A stretch of DNA of 64,000 bases, taken from contig RSEH01000194.1 in assembly GCA_006503475.1 (NCBI GenBank), positions 1-64,000 of the forward strand, read 5' to 3'. Below the pieces are notes generated by a model that saw nothing but the letters and a program-made list of their open reading frames with translations, ran no database searches and was not told the origin of the DNA. The position numbers were made by a program, and so were the translations under genes. This DNA comes from Stentor roeselii (Eukaryota > Ciliophora > Heterotrichea > Heterotrichida > Stentoridae). This document shows, one piece after another, positions 17,325 to 30,400 of the stretch (position 1 is the first letter of the stretch; every line of letters starts with the position of its first letter).

Positions 17325-20300
17325 CTAATGATCTTCCTCCTGTTCCTTGTCAATGAGTCCATGACTGATCAAAATATTTTTGTATTTTTCATTTGTCACT
17401 GTGAGTTGACTTAACTCGTTTTTCATTCGAGTCATTTCTTTGCTTTCCACGTTTTTCATCGGCTCGTTGCTGATGAGTTTGACCTTGTCTCCGTAAAATA
17501 ATGACATCAGAGTCTCGTCTCTGTTGATGCTTGCAGGAGAAATATTCACAAACATCAAGGTCTTCGCAGTGCCTCCGATTGAGTCGCTCATTAGCATTGT
17601 CAACTTGTTGTTTCGATAAGGAATGTGAGAGACTTTGTTGGTTAGAGCACTGATCACGTCTCCTAAGGCAAGAAGGGACTTGTTGATTGCTGTTGACTCT
17701 TTTAAGTTCTCAGGAGTCGCTTCTGATCTTCCTAGTCTTTCGGAACCGGCAAGGTCAACGAAGCATATTTTTCCAGTTGTTTTTTCACCGCTTTCTTGGT
17801 TGTTTACTTCGACGAGGATGCAGAAGATTAGATGGGAACGAGAACTCGTCTCGTTCATTTTTGTTTTACTGGTATGACGGTTTTTTATACCGTCTTCGAA
17901 GATTGCTTTCATGTGCTCTGCTGACTCACAAGTCACCATGAAGACTTCAGGAATGTAAACCATGCCTTTATAGTCTGTTTTAATCGTCAACCCTGGAGGA
18001 GGGTCTTTCGTTTTCGGCCTCAGCAGGTCGATCAAGTGAAGCATGTGAAGCTCCACCATGTAACAGTTCACTGAAAAAGAATAAGAAGAACTGAAACCTG
18101 ACAAAATTGCGAACAACTCGTCGATTCCTCGAGGAATTATCCCTGCTCGCCCTGGATAACCTTGGATTGTGTAAGTTTTCCCTGAACCTGTCTGACCATA
18201 AGCAAAGATGCAGACGTTGAAACCGTCAACAGCACTTTGAATCAATCTTCGGGTATCTTCGAAAACTTCTTCTTGAGATGCAGTTGGACCGAAAATCGCG
18301 TCAAAAGAGTACTTTTTTAGTTTACCTGAATTTGCTTCTACGTTAAATGAAAAATCGTCGATTATTGTTGTGATGTTGGCACAGTTTTTTTGGACCTCCT
18401 GATCACTCATTGGACGGATTCGGCAAAATACTCGGATTTTGCCTCTCAGGTCTTCCAGCTGGTTATGCAGTAATTTCCTTTGCCTAACACTATCCTTCAA
18501 TTCCTGTCGATAATCCTGAAGATCCTTAAGTAAAATTTCATATCTTTGTGTAATTTTCTGACTTTCTTCATTAATATAAAAGTTTTCCTCTTTAAACTTT
18601 TCACTCAAACTCCTTGCCTCCCTTTCACTTTCCTGCATTTTAATGACTTCCCTCCTCGCCTTTTGCAGTTCTTCATGTACCTGCCTGACAGCAGTCGAAG
18701 ACTTCGCCTCAATTTCCTTGATTTTAAAATCTGTCTCATATTCAATCTGTTTAATCTGATTCCTAACAGCCTTAACCTCTTCACTCAAAGCGAAATTCTC
18801 ATCACTAAGTTTTTTTTTCTGAAACAAAAGGTCAACATCAACTTCTCCTCCAAGACTTTTATCACGAGAAGCGACCAACTGTGAATTAAGATACGCGAGT
18901 TGTGACTTTAAAGTCGAAACTTCCGCCGTATCCGAGTCCTGAGTTTCAGTGATTTGACTGACAAGATTTTCATAATTATGTTTATAACTTTCAAGAGCAT
19001 TTTGCAGATTTTTCATGTTTTTTTCTAGTTCAGAGTTTTTCGCTTTTAACTCATCAACTTGCGTTTCTTCAACAAGGTGTCCAAGGGACTCTTTTTTGTT
19101 TTCTCTTAAAATTCTTTGGACTTTTGTTAGTTCTGACTTGAGAGAGTCTCTTTCAGCCTTGACCTGGTGAAGTTCAATTGAACTTGCAGAGCTTATTATG
19201 TTATTCGCGACTGTGTTTGAAGTGTTTCGACTTGAAAGGATCAGTTTAGAGCTTTTTTTATTCTCAGGTTCGGATTTTTCTTTGCTTTCATCGCGGGATG
19301 TCTTGCGTTCACGGACTGAATCATTTGAAATGTTTAGATTACTTGAAGGACTTCGAGAGCGGAGCTTGAAAGGAGTCGGGTTGCGTTCTTCAGTTGGAAT
19401 CTTTTTGACTGAGCATTCAACTTTTAAAGATTCCAGTTTTTTTACAAGGTTTTCATGTTTTTTGTTCTTTTCCACGTATTTTGTGTAGAGATGCTTTATC
19501 TGCTCTTTGTCTGAATTTTCACATTTACGGTTGTTGGCTTTTTCGAAGTCCTGCACCCATTGAGTGATTTGTTTTTTTACTGCGGTTTTTTTTTTTCTAA
19601 ACTTTTCCGCGTCTTGTTTCAGGTTTTTTATAGTTTCAGATATTTGCTCGTTTTCTTCGAGTTTTTTTAAGAGAGAGTCAAGAGTTAACTTGCTGACGTC
19701 AGTCGAGTAGTTCTCTTGCATGGTCTTTAGACGGAGTTTCCAGTCCTTTTCTCTTGCTTTGTACTTCACAAGTCGAGTTTTCGCCTGATTTTTCTCATTT
19801 TTTTCATTTTCTAAAGACACGCGAAGGTTTTCCACCTCCGCAGCAAGTTCTTCTACTTTTGCTTGAGCTTCTTGCCGATCTTTCTGCATATTTTTGATCT
19901 GTTTATCGTAAGAGTTCTGCATAGAGCTGAGGTCTTTTTCCCTTTGAAGGTCTTTTTCAGTGATATCGCGATTATATTTTTCAAGAATAGTATTTTTTTC
20001 TATTTGAATTTTGTTAATGATTTCATGTGAGTTCGCATTCAGGTCTTTCAACTCACTGACTTCCATATTAAGACTTTCAATCATTTTGCGGTACTGTTCA
20101 ATTCTCTGCTTCAGATGGTCTTTCCATTTAGTGATGAACTCAATGTACCGCTGATGAGTCTCTTGTTCTATTGCCGCGTAGTTATTGTCCATGTCTTTCA
20201 GGAGCTGACAGTGTTTTTGATGCATTTTTTTCATTTCGTTCTCGATTTTTTTGATTTGTGACTTTGCCAAGTCGTTCGCTCGGTTTCGCACCTGGATTTC

Positions 20301-20486
20301 GTTTGAAGAGTCGAGTTTTTCATCGTTCAAGTCGAAGTCTTCGCTGTTTTCTTCGCTTTCGCTGGAAAGGTTGTAGCCGTATGAGTTGACTGACATTTGA
20401 CTTTCGCCGCTTTCTTCAAGATGACTGTCGGGCAATAGTCCTTCGCCCAGGCCGAAGTCGTCTTTGTCGCTGTCGGATTCCGCCAT
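17325..20486 (-). CDS. Kinesin-14, C-terminal motor (1053 aa)
   Basis: A minus-end-directed microtubule motor. Residues 1-65 are acidic and disordered, about 65-675 is coiled coil with a basic break near 375-440, and the motor occupies about 680-1015 at the C terminus. The neck-motor junction LRGKIRVFCRIRP is the kinesin-14 signature. The P-loop GQTGSGKT (about 761), switch I NETSSRSH and switch II VDLAGSERL are all intact. Length is larger than typical KIFC1 but normal for the class. Expected roles are spindle, cortical or ciliary microtubule transport. The start codon is 18 bp downstream of the DNAJB13-type gene on the same strand. Confidence 0.95.
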   Translation of the reverse strand: MAESDSDKDDFGLGEGLLPDSHLEESGESQMSVNSYGYNLSSESEENSEDFDLNDEKLDSSNEIQVRNRANDLAKSQIKKIENEMKKMHQKHCQLLKDMDNNYAAIEQETHQRYIEFITKWKDHLKQRIEQYRKMIESLNMEVSELKDLNANSHEIINKIQIEKNTILEKYNRDITEKDLQREKDLSSMQNSYDKQIKNMQKDRQEAQAKVEELAAEVENLRVSLENEKNEKNQAKTRLVKYKAREKDWKLRLKTMQENYSTDVSKLTLDSLLKKLEENEQISETIKNLKQDAEKFRKKKTAVKKQITQWVQDFEKANNRKCENSDKEQIKHLYTKYVEKNKKHENLVKKLESLKVECSVKKIPTEERNPTPFKLRSRSPSSNLNISNDSVRERKTSRDESKEKSEPENKKSSKLILSSRNTSNTVANNIISSASSIELHQVKAERDSLKSELTKVQRILRENKKESLGHLVEETQVDELKAKNSELEKNMKNLQNALESYKHNYENLVSQITETQDSDTAEVSTLKSQLAYLNSQLVASRDKSLGGEVDVDLLFQKKKLSDENFALSEEVKAVRNQIKQIEYETDFKIKEIEAKSSTAVRQVHEELQKARREVIKMQESEREARSLSEKFKEENFYINEESQKITQRYEILLKDLQDYRQELKDSVRQRKLLHNQLEDLRGKIRVFCRIRPMSDQEVQKNCANITTIIDDFSFNVEANSGKLKKYSFDAIFGPTASQEEVFEDTRRLIQSAVDGFNVCIFAYGQTGSGKTYTIQGYPGRAGIIPRGIDELFAILSGFSSSYSFSVNCYMVELHMLHLIDLLRPKTKDPPPGLTIKTDYKGMVYIPEVFMVTCESAEHMKAIFEDGIKNRHTSKTKMNETSSRSHLIFCILVEVNNQESGEKTTGKICFVDLAGSERLGRSEATPENLKESTAINKSLLALGDVISALTNKVSHIPYRNNKLTMLMSDSIGGTAKTLMFVNISPASINRDETLMSLFYGDKVKLISNEPMKNVESKEMTRMKNELSQLTVTNEKYKNILISHGLIDKEQEEDH

Positions 20487-20504
20487 TTCAAATATTAATC
20501 TCTA

Positions 20505-21434
20505 TTAAGTTAAGACTTCTATCAGAGCTTGTTTAGATTGGTCTGGAAGGAACTTTGGGAACTCGATGTGGAACTTTAGAATCAGTTTTCCTTTTTTGAA
20601 TTGATTTGGCATTCCTTCGTTTTGGATTAGTTTTATGGTTCGAGGGGAAATGATCTCGTCGAAGGAGATGGTTAGAACTCGCTTGTCTAGTGTTACGATG
20701 TCGAGAGCTTCAGCTGCCAGCGCAGTGACCAGATGAATCTTCTTCACTAAAACCAAATCATTTCCTTGTCTTTGAAATGTATCATGTTCAAGTTGTTTTA
20801 TAATAAACTTCAAGTCAGTTTTCACATGGTTTTGTCCTTCATTGCCCTCACTTTCATAGACAATCTCGCTCAAGTCCTCAGTACCAGGTTGAATTTCAAT
20901 AATCTTATCAAAGGGTTCCAAACGATAAGAACCATCTAAGTTCAGCAGACTTTTCTGAAACACAACAAGTTTTTGGCATCCAGAGTAAAGTTCTTCAAGT
21001 GAACATGGGACTTCCACAAGAAGATCAGGGATTTGCACTGATTGTTTTCGCTCAGATAGCACTGATGAGAACTTTTGAAGAGAAAACGAATTTGAAAAAT
21101 CGGAAAAGAAAGGATTTCGCAGTCCGAAGAACTTTTCGAATATTTCGAAGGCGTCGCCTCGATAACTGTAACCTGCTGTGAAGTTGTTGTTTGATGCTGC
21201 CTCTTGGGGAACTCCTTCACGGAACATGAATAAACCGAACTTGTCGTAGTTTTTACGGAGTTTTGAATCTTTTAGAACTTCAAACGCTTCTGATATTTTA
21301 TGGAATCTTTGCAGGTCGCCTGTTTGTTTGTTTATTGGGTGGGATGTTAGCGCAAGTCTGCGATAAGCCTGATTGATCTGCACATCAGTAGCAGTCTGAT
21401 CAAGTCCCAAATCCTTGTAATAGTTGACTGACAT
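20505..21434 (-). CDS. DNAJB13: DNAJB13/RSP16-type Hsp40 with HPI instead of HPD (309 aa)
   Basis: Type II Hsp40: J domain (1-68), the short linker region ending in TAGYSYRGDAFEIFEKFFGLRNPF, then two beta-sandwich C-terminal domains (about 130-305). The J-domain tripeptide that stimulates Hsp70 ATPase is HPI (residues 32-34), not HPD. A changed HPD is known in DNAJB13, the radial-spoke Hsp40 (RSP16), and the flanking GVPQE and TAGY.FRG elements resemble that protein too. It is therefore probably an axonemal radial-spoke component and not an active Hsp70 co-chaperone. Its ATG follows TTATA and is 27 bp from the ATG of the giant HECT gene on the other strand. Confidence 0.88.
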   Translation of the reverse strand: MSVNYYKDLGLDQTATDVQINQAYRRLALTSHPINKQTGDLQRFHKISEAFEVLKDSKLRKNYDKFGLFMFREGVPQEAASNNNFTAGYSYRGDAFEIFEKFFGLRNPFFSDFSNSFSLQKFSSVLSERKQSVQIPDLLVEVPCSLEELYSGCQKLVVFQKSLLNLDGSYRLEPFDKIIEIQPGTEDLSEIVYESEGNEGQNHVKTDLKFIIKQLEHDTFQRQGNDLVLVKKIHLVTALAAEALDIVTLDKRVLTISFDEIISPRTIKLIQNEGMPNQFKKGKLILKFHIEFPKFLPDQSKQALIEVLT

Positions 21435-21461
21435 TATAAGGAAGGGCAGTTATTTATAAAA

Positions 21462-24400
21462 ATGGGTAATGTAAGTAGTGAAATCTCCGAGCGAGTATCC
21501 AATCAGTCCATCGAAGACCTGAAAAACTCTTACTCATCCGATATGGAGCTTCTAGGGTTCGACGAAGAGTACTTCAACCCTATACTAATGCAAGGAAACG
21601 ACTCCTTCAGCAAATACAAAGTCTACTCAGACACCCAAGCCTCCTCTCAAAAAGACCTGTTCGAAGACGAGGTATCCACCGCCTTTTCCTTCGACCCGAA
21701 AAAGCTCTCAGAGTTAAAAAAATCAATGATAGACTCAGTTTCTTCCTCAATTCCCAAGACGCCCTTCTACGATATTTTTTATCGAAGGCTTCAGGCTCTA
21801 TGCGCCACTTATGAAGCCATGCTTCGACAAGACAAACTCAGAGATCGACTGAAAAATCAAGATGTCGATGAAGGGACTTTTCACAGTTCTTTGCCTGTCG
21901 CGGCTCAGCTCGGCATGTCTTTTGCGATCAACTCTTTATTATTGATGTTAAAAAAAAATGTGATAAGTGACCCTGAACTTTACATGGAACTTATTCAAGA
22001 AACTTCTGCACTTTTATCACTTTTTGAACCAATGAGCTGTGTTGTCACGGACCCTGCTGTTGAAAAAGGACTGGATAAAGTCAGTAGTTTTTTTGAATCT
22101 ATTTTAAAAGGAGAGTTTAAAAATATCTCTCAGGAAAATCAGTTGGCAAGTATTTCACCTTTACTAGGAATTGCTTTGATTACAGGGAATGTCACTGCTG
22201 CGTATTCGATTATTGTGAAGTTCTTTGCAGGGATTCAAGATAAAGGATTTGCGAAAGTGCTTAAGTCGATTTTGCCGTTGATTCGAGCACTTAACAAGAT
22301 TGCCATGAGCAAGCCAGTGACATTTGACTGGCATTCAACAATAAACCTTTCACTTTCAGAAGACAAAACAAAAGCCACTGCAAGTCAAGAAGGCATATGC
22401 CTGACAGAGCCATTTAAGAAAGGACGTCGTTACTACGAGCTGTTATTAGAAAAGGCAGGAGAAACTTCAGTGGGTTTGGTAGACAGTGAAAACGTGGAGT
22501 TGAAAATAACCTATTCAACTGACGGGTCGTTTTCCCTGCTGGACTCAGTGAAAACCCTTTCTTCTTTCACCGCATCAGACAAGATCCAGCTGCTGGTCGA
22601 CATGGACAACAAACTTCTGAGTCTTTACAAAAATAAAACCCTTGTCTCTGGCTCCATAAGCATTCCCTTTACATCAGTCAAAGTCGCCTGCTGGTTAAAA
22701 CCCGGCACTGAAGTCGCGTTATCAACACCTGAAATCCCTGAAAACCTTAAAAACTTAAAAGACTTAAACGTTTATGAAGACAACAGCCAGATTCATCAAC
22801 TTTTCGCTTCTCTGCAAAACCCAGAACACCCTGTCGACCCTTCGAAACAGAATTCTTTAGTTGTTGGAGCTTTTTTGCTGTCACTTATTAAAAAAAATAA
22901 TGAAAAACATTTGGAAATGCTGGAAAAACAGGGAAAGTCAGCGACTGTTAAAGTTAAAGAATTGCTTAGTCTTGATGTGAGGCAGCAAAGTCTTGAATAT
23001 TTAAGCCAGATCTTGAATTTGGTCTCTACTAAGAAGATGGATCAGGAAATCACTGCGATTGCACTGGTCAGTACTTTGAGACTCATTAAATCAACTCTTC
23101 TTGCTTCGAAACTTTTCCCAACTGTTAAGATTGAAAAGGAGTTTTTAGTCAATCTTTATAATAGTCTGCAGAATTTGTACTCGAGTAATATCAGAACTGC
23201 TATTAAATTAGAAGTCGCTAAAGTCATGGGAGAGTGCTTTGAGGTCTTCTTTAATACTGCCGAAGAACAGATGCCTTATCTACAGCAGATGATTCTGGCT
23301 TATAAAAATTCATTGTCGCAAACTGCTGAAGATGTTAAGATTGCGGAAAGTATGATTAAAAATGTTTCTTCTGGGTTTGGACTTTTTGATGCTTTTAGCT
23401 TTGAAATTGATTTAGGCCATGCAGAACGAGTGTTAATGGACCTTCTGGACCTTTCATTAGGTCTATCAGTAAAATCTCTAAAAGAACAAATCGACCTAAA
23501 ACCCGTGATCAGTCTTCTCGAAACCTGTCTAAAATGCGTAGTAGGCCAATACGTGCGAAGCAACAATCAACGTAAAGGTCAATCCTTAATGGCAAAAGTA
23601 ACCTTAAAGCTTCTCGAGGTATCATCAAAGTACATAAAGTTAATAAAAAAAGACAAAATCGATCCAGAGCGAGTGAAAGATTCAATAGTTTTCACTCTTC
23701 CATCCCTTTACTTCACAAGTCTAATAATCTGCCAATTCGAAGTCGACTTCATTACCCAAGTTCTAGACCCGTCAATCGACCTTCTTTCAGAGCTTAAAGC
23801 CTTCAAATGCAGATTCCCCGAAATCCTCTCAACTAAAATGACCCATTCACAGACCTACGAGAGCGACCATCCATATCGAGACAGCACAGACACTTCAAAA
23901 ACCTTCAAAGTGCCCTACGCTGAAAAATACACTTTAACCTTCGACCCCCAAAGCATGACAGAAGCGAATTGCGACACTTTAAAGCTTTACACTGACGAAA
24001 GTAAATCAACTCTTCTCTACACTTGGAGTGGAAACCCTTTTTCAACTGGGTGTTACGAAGTCAACTCTCCAGTATTCGTCCTTGACTTTCATTCAGACTC
24101 GTCTCAGACTTACTGGGGCTTCAAAGTCACCATCGACGCCCTGATCAAGACAAAAGTTTACAAAAACTACTGGCCTAGTGACTTGGTCACTTCTCTTCAA
24201 ATGTTTGTTTCGAATTCTTGTAAGAAACTTATTCGGTTTGAATTCGAAAACAATTCAAAAAATGATGAATTGAAAGGTGTTCTTAATTCACCTTTTTGTA
24301 AGTTTGGCATCAAGGATAGGGTTTTGGCTTTGTTTCAGAATTCTGCAAGTTTACCTGAAAGACTTGCGAAACTTGCTTCGAAAGATAGTCAGGATAGGCA

Positions 24401-27400
24401 ACCTTTGGTTGGAATTAATAAAAAATTGATTGTTAAGGAAAAATATAGCAAACCTGATTTACCTGGATATGTTGCTGCTTTTGGAAAATGGGATAAAAAG
24501 TTCTCTGATGTGGAATTGGTCGAACAACTGGTTAATGGATCTGAAAGTGTCATTAGTGGATGGAGAGACTTGAAACAGGCTGCTGGAATCAAAGGACCTT
24601 CTTCGAATATTGGAGGGTCGGAAATGAACCAGGCTGAAAGGGCTGTTTTTGCTGTTTTGATCTCTGTATTTGATATCACTGAGACTGTCTCTAAAGTGTT
24701 TCAGAATACAGGAATGGTCAGTAATTCGATTAAGTATCTTGTGAAACAAAGCTGTAATATTAGGACATGGGCACAGAAACGAAAACAAGAGTTGATTGAT
24801 TCTGGAAAAGTAGTCACCTACTCCGACGTCTGCACAGACGTAGTCGATAAATGCGGTTTAATCCTTCATTCCGAGTACCGTAAAGGTCTGCTAGAGGCAG
24901 GTGTAAGTCTCCAGCTAGTAGAATTAACAGAGGCAATAAAAGACCACTCAGGCGGGCACACAGCAAGTTCAAAATGGAAGACAGTGAAAGGTGCAATGGC
25001 GACTCTCCAAAAGTTAGGAAGTCTGATGTCAGTATCAAAACCCAAGACCGAAAAAAAAGACTTCATCGAAATAAGCAAAGTCTGGGGTTACCTTCTAGTC
25101 CTGCTAAACCACAAGCTTTCAGCAGTAGAAATAATGAACACCTTAGAGCAACGTCGAGTCCGGGGACTATCACGAGCTTTAGGCTACAAATATTTCTTTA
25201 CTCTCATCGAAGACCAGCTCAGTTCTGAGGTTTTAGAAACTTTTAACCAGTGCGTCAGAGGAGAAACTGGAAAAATCGACATGACTCAGGGACTTGAATG
25301 CACAGACCCGAGCCTTATCAGTTGTGTCCAGTCAACTTTTTATGCGGTTTTCAAGGTTTTGATGGTAAGACTTGCGGAATTCACTCCGGAGACTGTACTT
25401 GATCTTTACTTTTTAATCAATTTGATTGAAAGTGTCAATTATCCGATACTTGATAATGATTTGCATTATTTTTATGACTTTAATGTCGCTGGAGTTGTCA
25501 GTAAATTGCTACAGTGGACTAAAGGAAACTTTGCGGCGGTTAAGGTCTCTAGGGTTTTTGCTACTGAAACTTGTGTCACGGGACTTAAATTATTGGCACA
25601 ATCGGAAAATGGTGCTTTGCATATTGCTGGAGCTGAAGGAGTTTACTTGGCTTTGGTCTTTGGAGAAACTAAGGATCCGATTGTAGAGTTTTTGGTTTCG
25701 GAGACGGTTTTACCCGGCTACGAAGACTCAGTCGGTCCAGTGACGATAACAGGAACAACCAAATACTTCTTACTAAAACGTTCCCCACCAAACCCCTCAG
25801 GTCTCTACCTAAAGTCCATAAACGAGTTACTTCAACCAGAATTCCTTCCATTTTCCTCATTCCAAACCCAAGAAGACCCTGACGAAAAATTAAAGATAAC
25901 CGAGTTAAAAGAAAAACTATCTCAACTTTCCTTCAAACTTCTAAAAATTTTCATGTCTTCCTTGAACACCGACGCTCTTCAAGAAACAATAATTCACGAG
26001 ATCTTCAAAGAGCTGAAGCCAGTAAGGTCATCATACAGCCTAAGTCTCGACGAGACCTGCAAAGCGAACACCTGGTTGGGAAAAATCAATTTTCCAACAG
26101 TTCTTCAACGAAATCCAATGGAAAGAGCCTTAAGAAAGATCTACAAAGACTTAGACCCAACTTTAAGCATTAGAAAAATCATTGAATCACATTCTTCTGC
26201 AATTGATCATGGCATGAAAGGAGTTCTCAAAGAAGAAGACGAGGACCTTCTAGCTGAAAATGCGAAAAAACTGTTAAAAAAACACCCGGAGTTCAGAAAT
26301 TCAAGAGGCGAGATCGATTTTTTCACTTATTTAAGAAGTCTTCTAAGCCGTGTTGATGAATTTGATTCAAAAAGCAAGGAATTCCTGAAAAATCATCCAG
26401 TTTTTCAGAACCTTCCTAATGATTTCTATGAAGCTTCAGAACAGTCCTCACTTCAAAACGTGTCAGGAGTGATAATGTACGCTTTGTCCATTGCGAAAAG
26501 TCAGGAATTTATCAATTTTTTAGGACTTTTCATTGAAAGTGACACGGCAGGTATTGCATCAGGTGTAAATTTCCCTGAAGAATTTAAGAACTCTGAAGGA
26601 AACTACGACTTTTACCTGGCTCTTAACAAGATTTCAACTGAAAAAGAAAAGTTCGCTGAATACCAACAGGACGTCTCTTTACTTTTATTTGAATTCGATA
26701 CTTTTCCAGCGAGTTGTTTAAATCTCAACGCGGAACAGACACTTATCGAGGACTATCAAGGAACTCTGCTCTTTCTGGTCTTTTCTCAATGTTGGAGCCA
26801 GTCAGTTCTTCGAGCCTTGTCGCGGAAGCCACGAGTTCAAACCTTGTTATCAAAGATTCTAAGTGACTCTCAAGAGCTTTCCGCCTTGTCATTCTTAATC
26901 CTTTCAAAGTTTCTCCCGTCTCAGCACTCGTTTGAAACTGTTTCTGCCATTTGGAAAGAAATTCAAAAAGAAAGTCAAGACTTCCTCGCGTTTTTATTTG
27001 GAAACCTTGGAAAGTCCACGGGATTTTACCTGCAGCAGTCAAATTGGAAGAAGATCAAAAGAAACAGCATGGATTCCTTGGAAAGTCTGAAAAATCTTGC
27101 GAAAGTTGACAGGTGGAGGGTGAAAATCCTTGAAAAATGTAAGGAAGAAATCGAAAAACTCAATAAAAAACTTGAAACTGGAGAAGTTCCAAATGAAATT
27201 CAAGCTGGAGTCATTCATTTCTTAGCTGGAATTTCACCGGCTTACTCTGGGACTGACCATTTATTACAACCACTTTCAATGGTCCGACTGGAAAATGCCA
27301 CTGCTGGGGAAGGCATGGTCTGGACCTTAACTGACGAGACCTGCACTGTTTTTTCATTAGAAAGTGAAAGTTTCCACACTGAAAGCAGGTCTAAAATTTT

Positions 27401-30400
27401 AGGAGTTGTTAACAAATTCGAGTATTTCAACGAACTCTCTTCAGAACTGATGGAACCTCTTTTAAAGACCTGGAAAAACATTCAAGATTTTAACTTGTCT
27501 AACTTTCGAATACCGACTCGAGTCCTTCTCAGCAACCGTCTTATTGTGAAAAGACTTGAAAGTCTCGTTCTTGAGTCCTTAATTTCCTTATCAGACAAAA
27601 AGCAATCAATCATCAGGCCGCCTCTTTCAAACCCGATATCCTGGCAGAAGTTGACAGTGATCCAAGAGCTGATAGCGAATCGACTAGAAACGAAGTTAAA
27701 AGCAGAAGTGACGAAAACCCTTTCACCAGAGGAGATATCAACGCGAATATCCTCTCTTGACGAGAAGAACCAGATAATGGTGACTGAAATCGCGTCATTA
27801 GGCTACCCGAACAACTTGATTCTAGCAGCGATGGACTCAGGCTGCAGCACAAGTGACGACATCATCGAACACATCTTAGGAACTGACGGGCCGAAGCCGA
27901 TGTTTTCCTTAAAAAAATGGCAGGACAGTGAATTTGACTGCATCGATTTGAGTGAGTCGGCGAATTTTTACCAGAAGAGCAAAGGACACATGGTCATTCA
28001 ATGCTCTTCAGCAACTCCTGATAGAAAAGTCTTCTCCAGGCCTATTGAGGACCAAGCCTTTCATCTGGCAAAGTGGTTCATCGACTCAGTCACAGTCATG
28101 GTCTGCATCAGCGCGGCGCCTTTGCAGCACAAATGCGACTTCGGCTTTAAATTAGGAGATTTTGAAATGCGGTTTGAAACTGTCTTGGAAAATACGAAAA
28201 TCGATGTTTCTGGAAAACAACATCTTAAACTTGCTAGTCTTAATCACTACATCTTTCGTATTTTTGCATCGGCTAATGGAGAAATTGAAGTCCTTGGGGA
28301 AAACTTCTCGTTGAGAACTGTTTTGGTTGAGGAAAGTGTTTTTAATGGGATGAGTCTTGGAAGTCTTGCTGTTTATTTAAAAGAAGGAAGTCGATGTGAG
28401 TTAAAAGGATTTTCTGTATATGAAGGACGTGTTGAAAGGCAACTTAAGTTCTTCGAAGAAGACCTGGAAAACAAAGAAGCCTCTGGCAGTTCTTTAAAGC
28501 CTCGAATAGTAGAAAGTTCTTATTTAAAGAACCGTCTTCAGCTTTTAGGACTTCCTTCAACTCAAGCGAAAACAGTCGCTGAGCAGTTCTGGGATTTAGA
28601 CTTGTCAATTCAAGAGCTTTTAAAGCAAGACTCAAGTACCTGGGCAACTCCTGCCATAAAGCTGGTATCTGAAGGTGTTTTCAATGTCAAGGTGTTCGAC
28701 GCAGGAAGTATTGAAAAAGGTTATGAAGAAGTCCAGGTCTTTGAAAATGAAGCTGCCCGGTCATCCCTAACAAATAGAAAAGTTCTGGCAATTCGCAAGT
28801 CACCTGAAGGAACAACTAAGACAGTCTCTGAGTTGTCCTTGGAAGAAATACCTGGATCTACTTGTATCGGAGAGCTGCTTATTGACTCTTCAAATGAAAG
28901 CCAAAAGCTTTACGCGGTTTTTTCTGAAAAGTCCTCAATCAAAGACCTGGCCTTTGTCGTCAGTCGAACTGCTTTAAAGGTGATGTTGCCTCCAGGGTAC
29001 CAGCTGCTCAGTAATAAAGAAGGCTGCGCTATTAACTTAGCAAATAAAGCTGAAAAGAACATCTGCGTCTTTTTAGCTTTTTCAACTTCTGATTACCTGC
29101 TCTCCGCACCTGTCAAGTCCTTGGCTTCCATTGAACCGCCTCAGTCGACTTATGGACTTTGGAACCTGGAACAAGCGAAGAATGAAACAGATGACTCAGG
29201 AGTTTTTAAAGAATTTTCTTTACTTGAACTCATCTCAGCTCAGGCAGATCTTGAAGAAAAAAGAATTCAGAGACTTGGAAAGGACTTTTTGCTTTCAATG
29301 TCAAATAGCAAGCCTGAAGCCCTTGTCTCAACAGCGGAAAACAAGGGAGTCAGTTACTTGTTGAACATGTTTGCAAATGACTATAAAAATCTTGCACCTT
29401 TTTTAATGAAAGTTTTAAATGATGGCAATAAAAATGTCATGCAGAAAATTATTGTTGAATGTATTTCTCAACTTGTCACTGCTGCTGCTAAAGGAGAAGC
29501 TGATGATATGCCGAAAGTTTATGAGTCGCCTCATAGTTACAGCAATAATATGGATAGTGAAACTGAGATTTACTTTCCTGGAGCTTTGAAATTGGTTTTT
29601 AGCTTTGATCCTCAGTGTTATACGGAAAGTAGCTATGATTTTGTTGCGTTTTATAGGAAACCGAATAAGGAAGAGGAAATTAAGAAGTATTCTGGAAGTG
29701 GAAGTAGCATTTGGCTACCTTTTGAACATGTTGGAGATAAGATTTATATGGTTTTTCATTCAGATGGGTCGACTACTTATTGGGGGTATAAGTTTACTGT
29801 TAAGCCTGTCATGCCTGAAAGAAGGAAACAGACTAGGCAGGTTAATATTGAATCTGTACTGCATATCATTGAATTCTTCGTATCTCAAGGCTATTCAGTT
29901 CTAACCGAGAAATTCTTCAAACGAGAAGTAATCCTCCCTATTTTCGTATTAATCTTCAACACAAAAAGCTTAAAAATCATAGAAAAATCATTAGAACTTC
30001 TTCCACTTCTCTTAAAATCAAGCGAAAACTACCAAAAAGGAATATTTGAAATTCTAGTCCAACAAGGCAACCTTCTAAAAGAGCAGCTTAAAAACGGTCC
30101 AAACCCAATATTCACGTCAATCCTAACAGTCCTAAGTAAATTCCACGAGTCAGGAAAATTCCAAGTAAAAGAAAAGTGGTTCTGTGAATTTTTCAACTGT
30201 TACTACGACATAAAAGACTTCAAAAAGCCTTCAGGTGGTCTCGAGCAGTTCCTATTCGAGAATTTCGAGAGCAGTCTTTCAAAGCCAATAGAAAAATGTT
30301 TCGAAAGCCAACATCCATACATCCGAGAAAGCAAATCCGAGTTAATTTCATTTCCAGGAGCGACTTATCTTCAAGTTCAATTCGACCCAGCATCCGCTTT

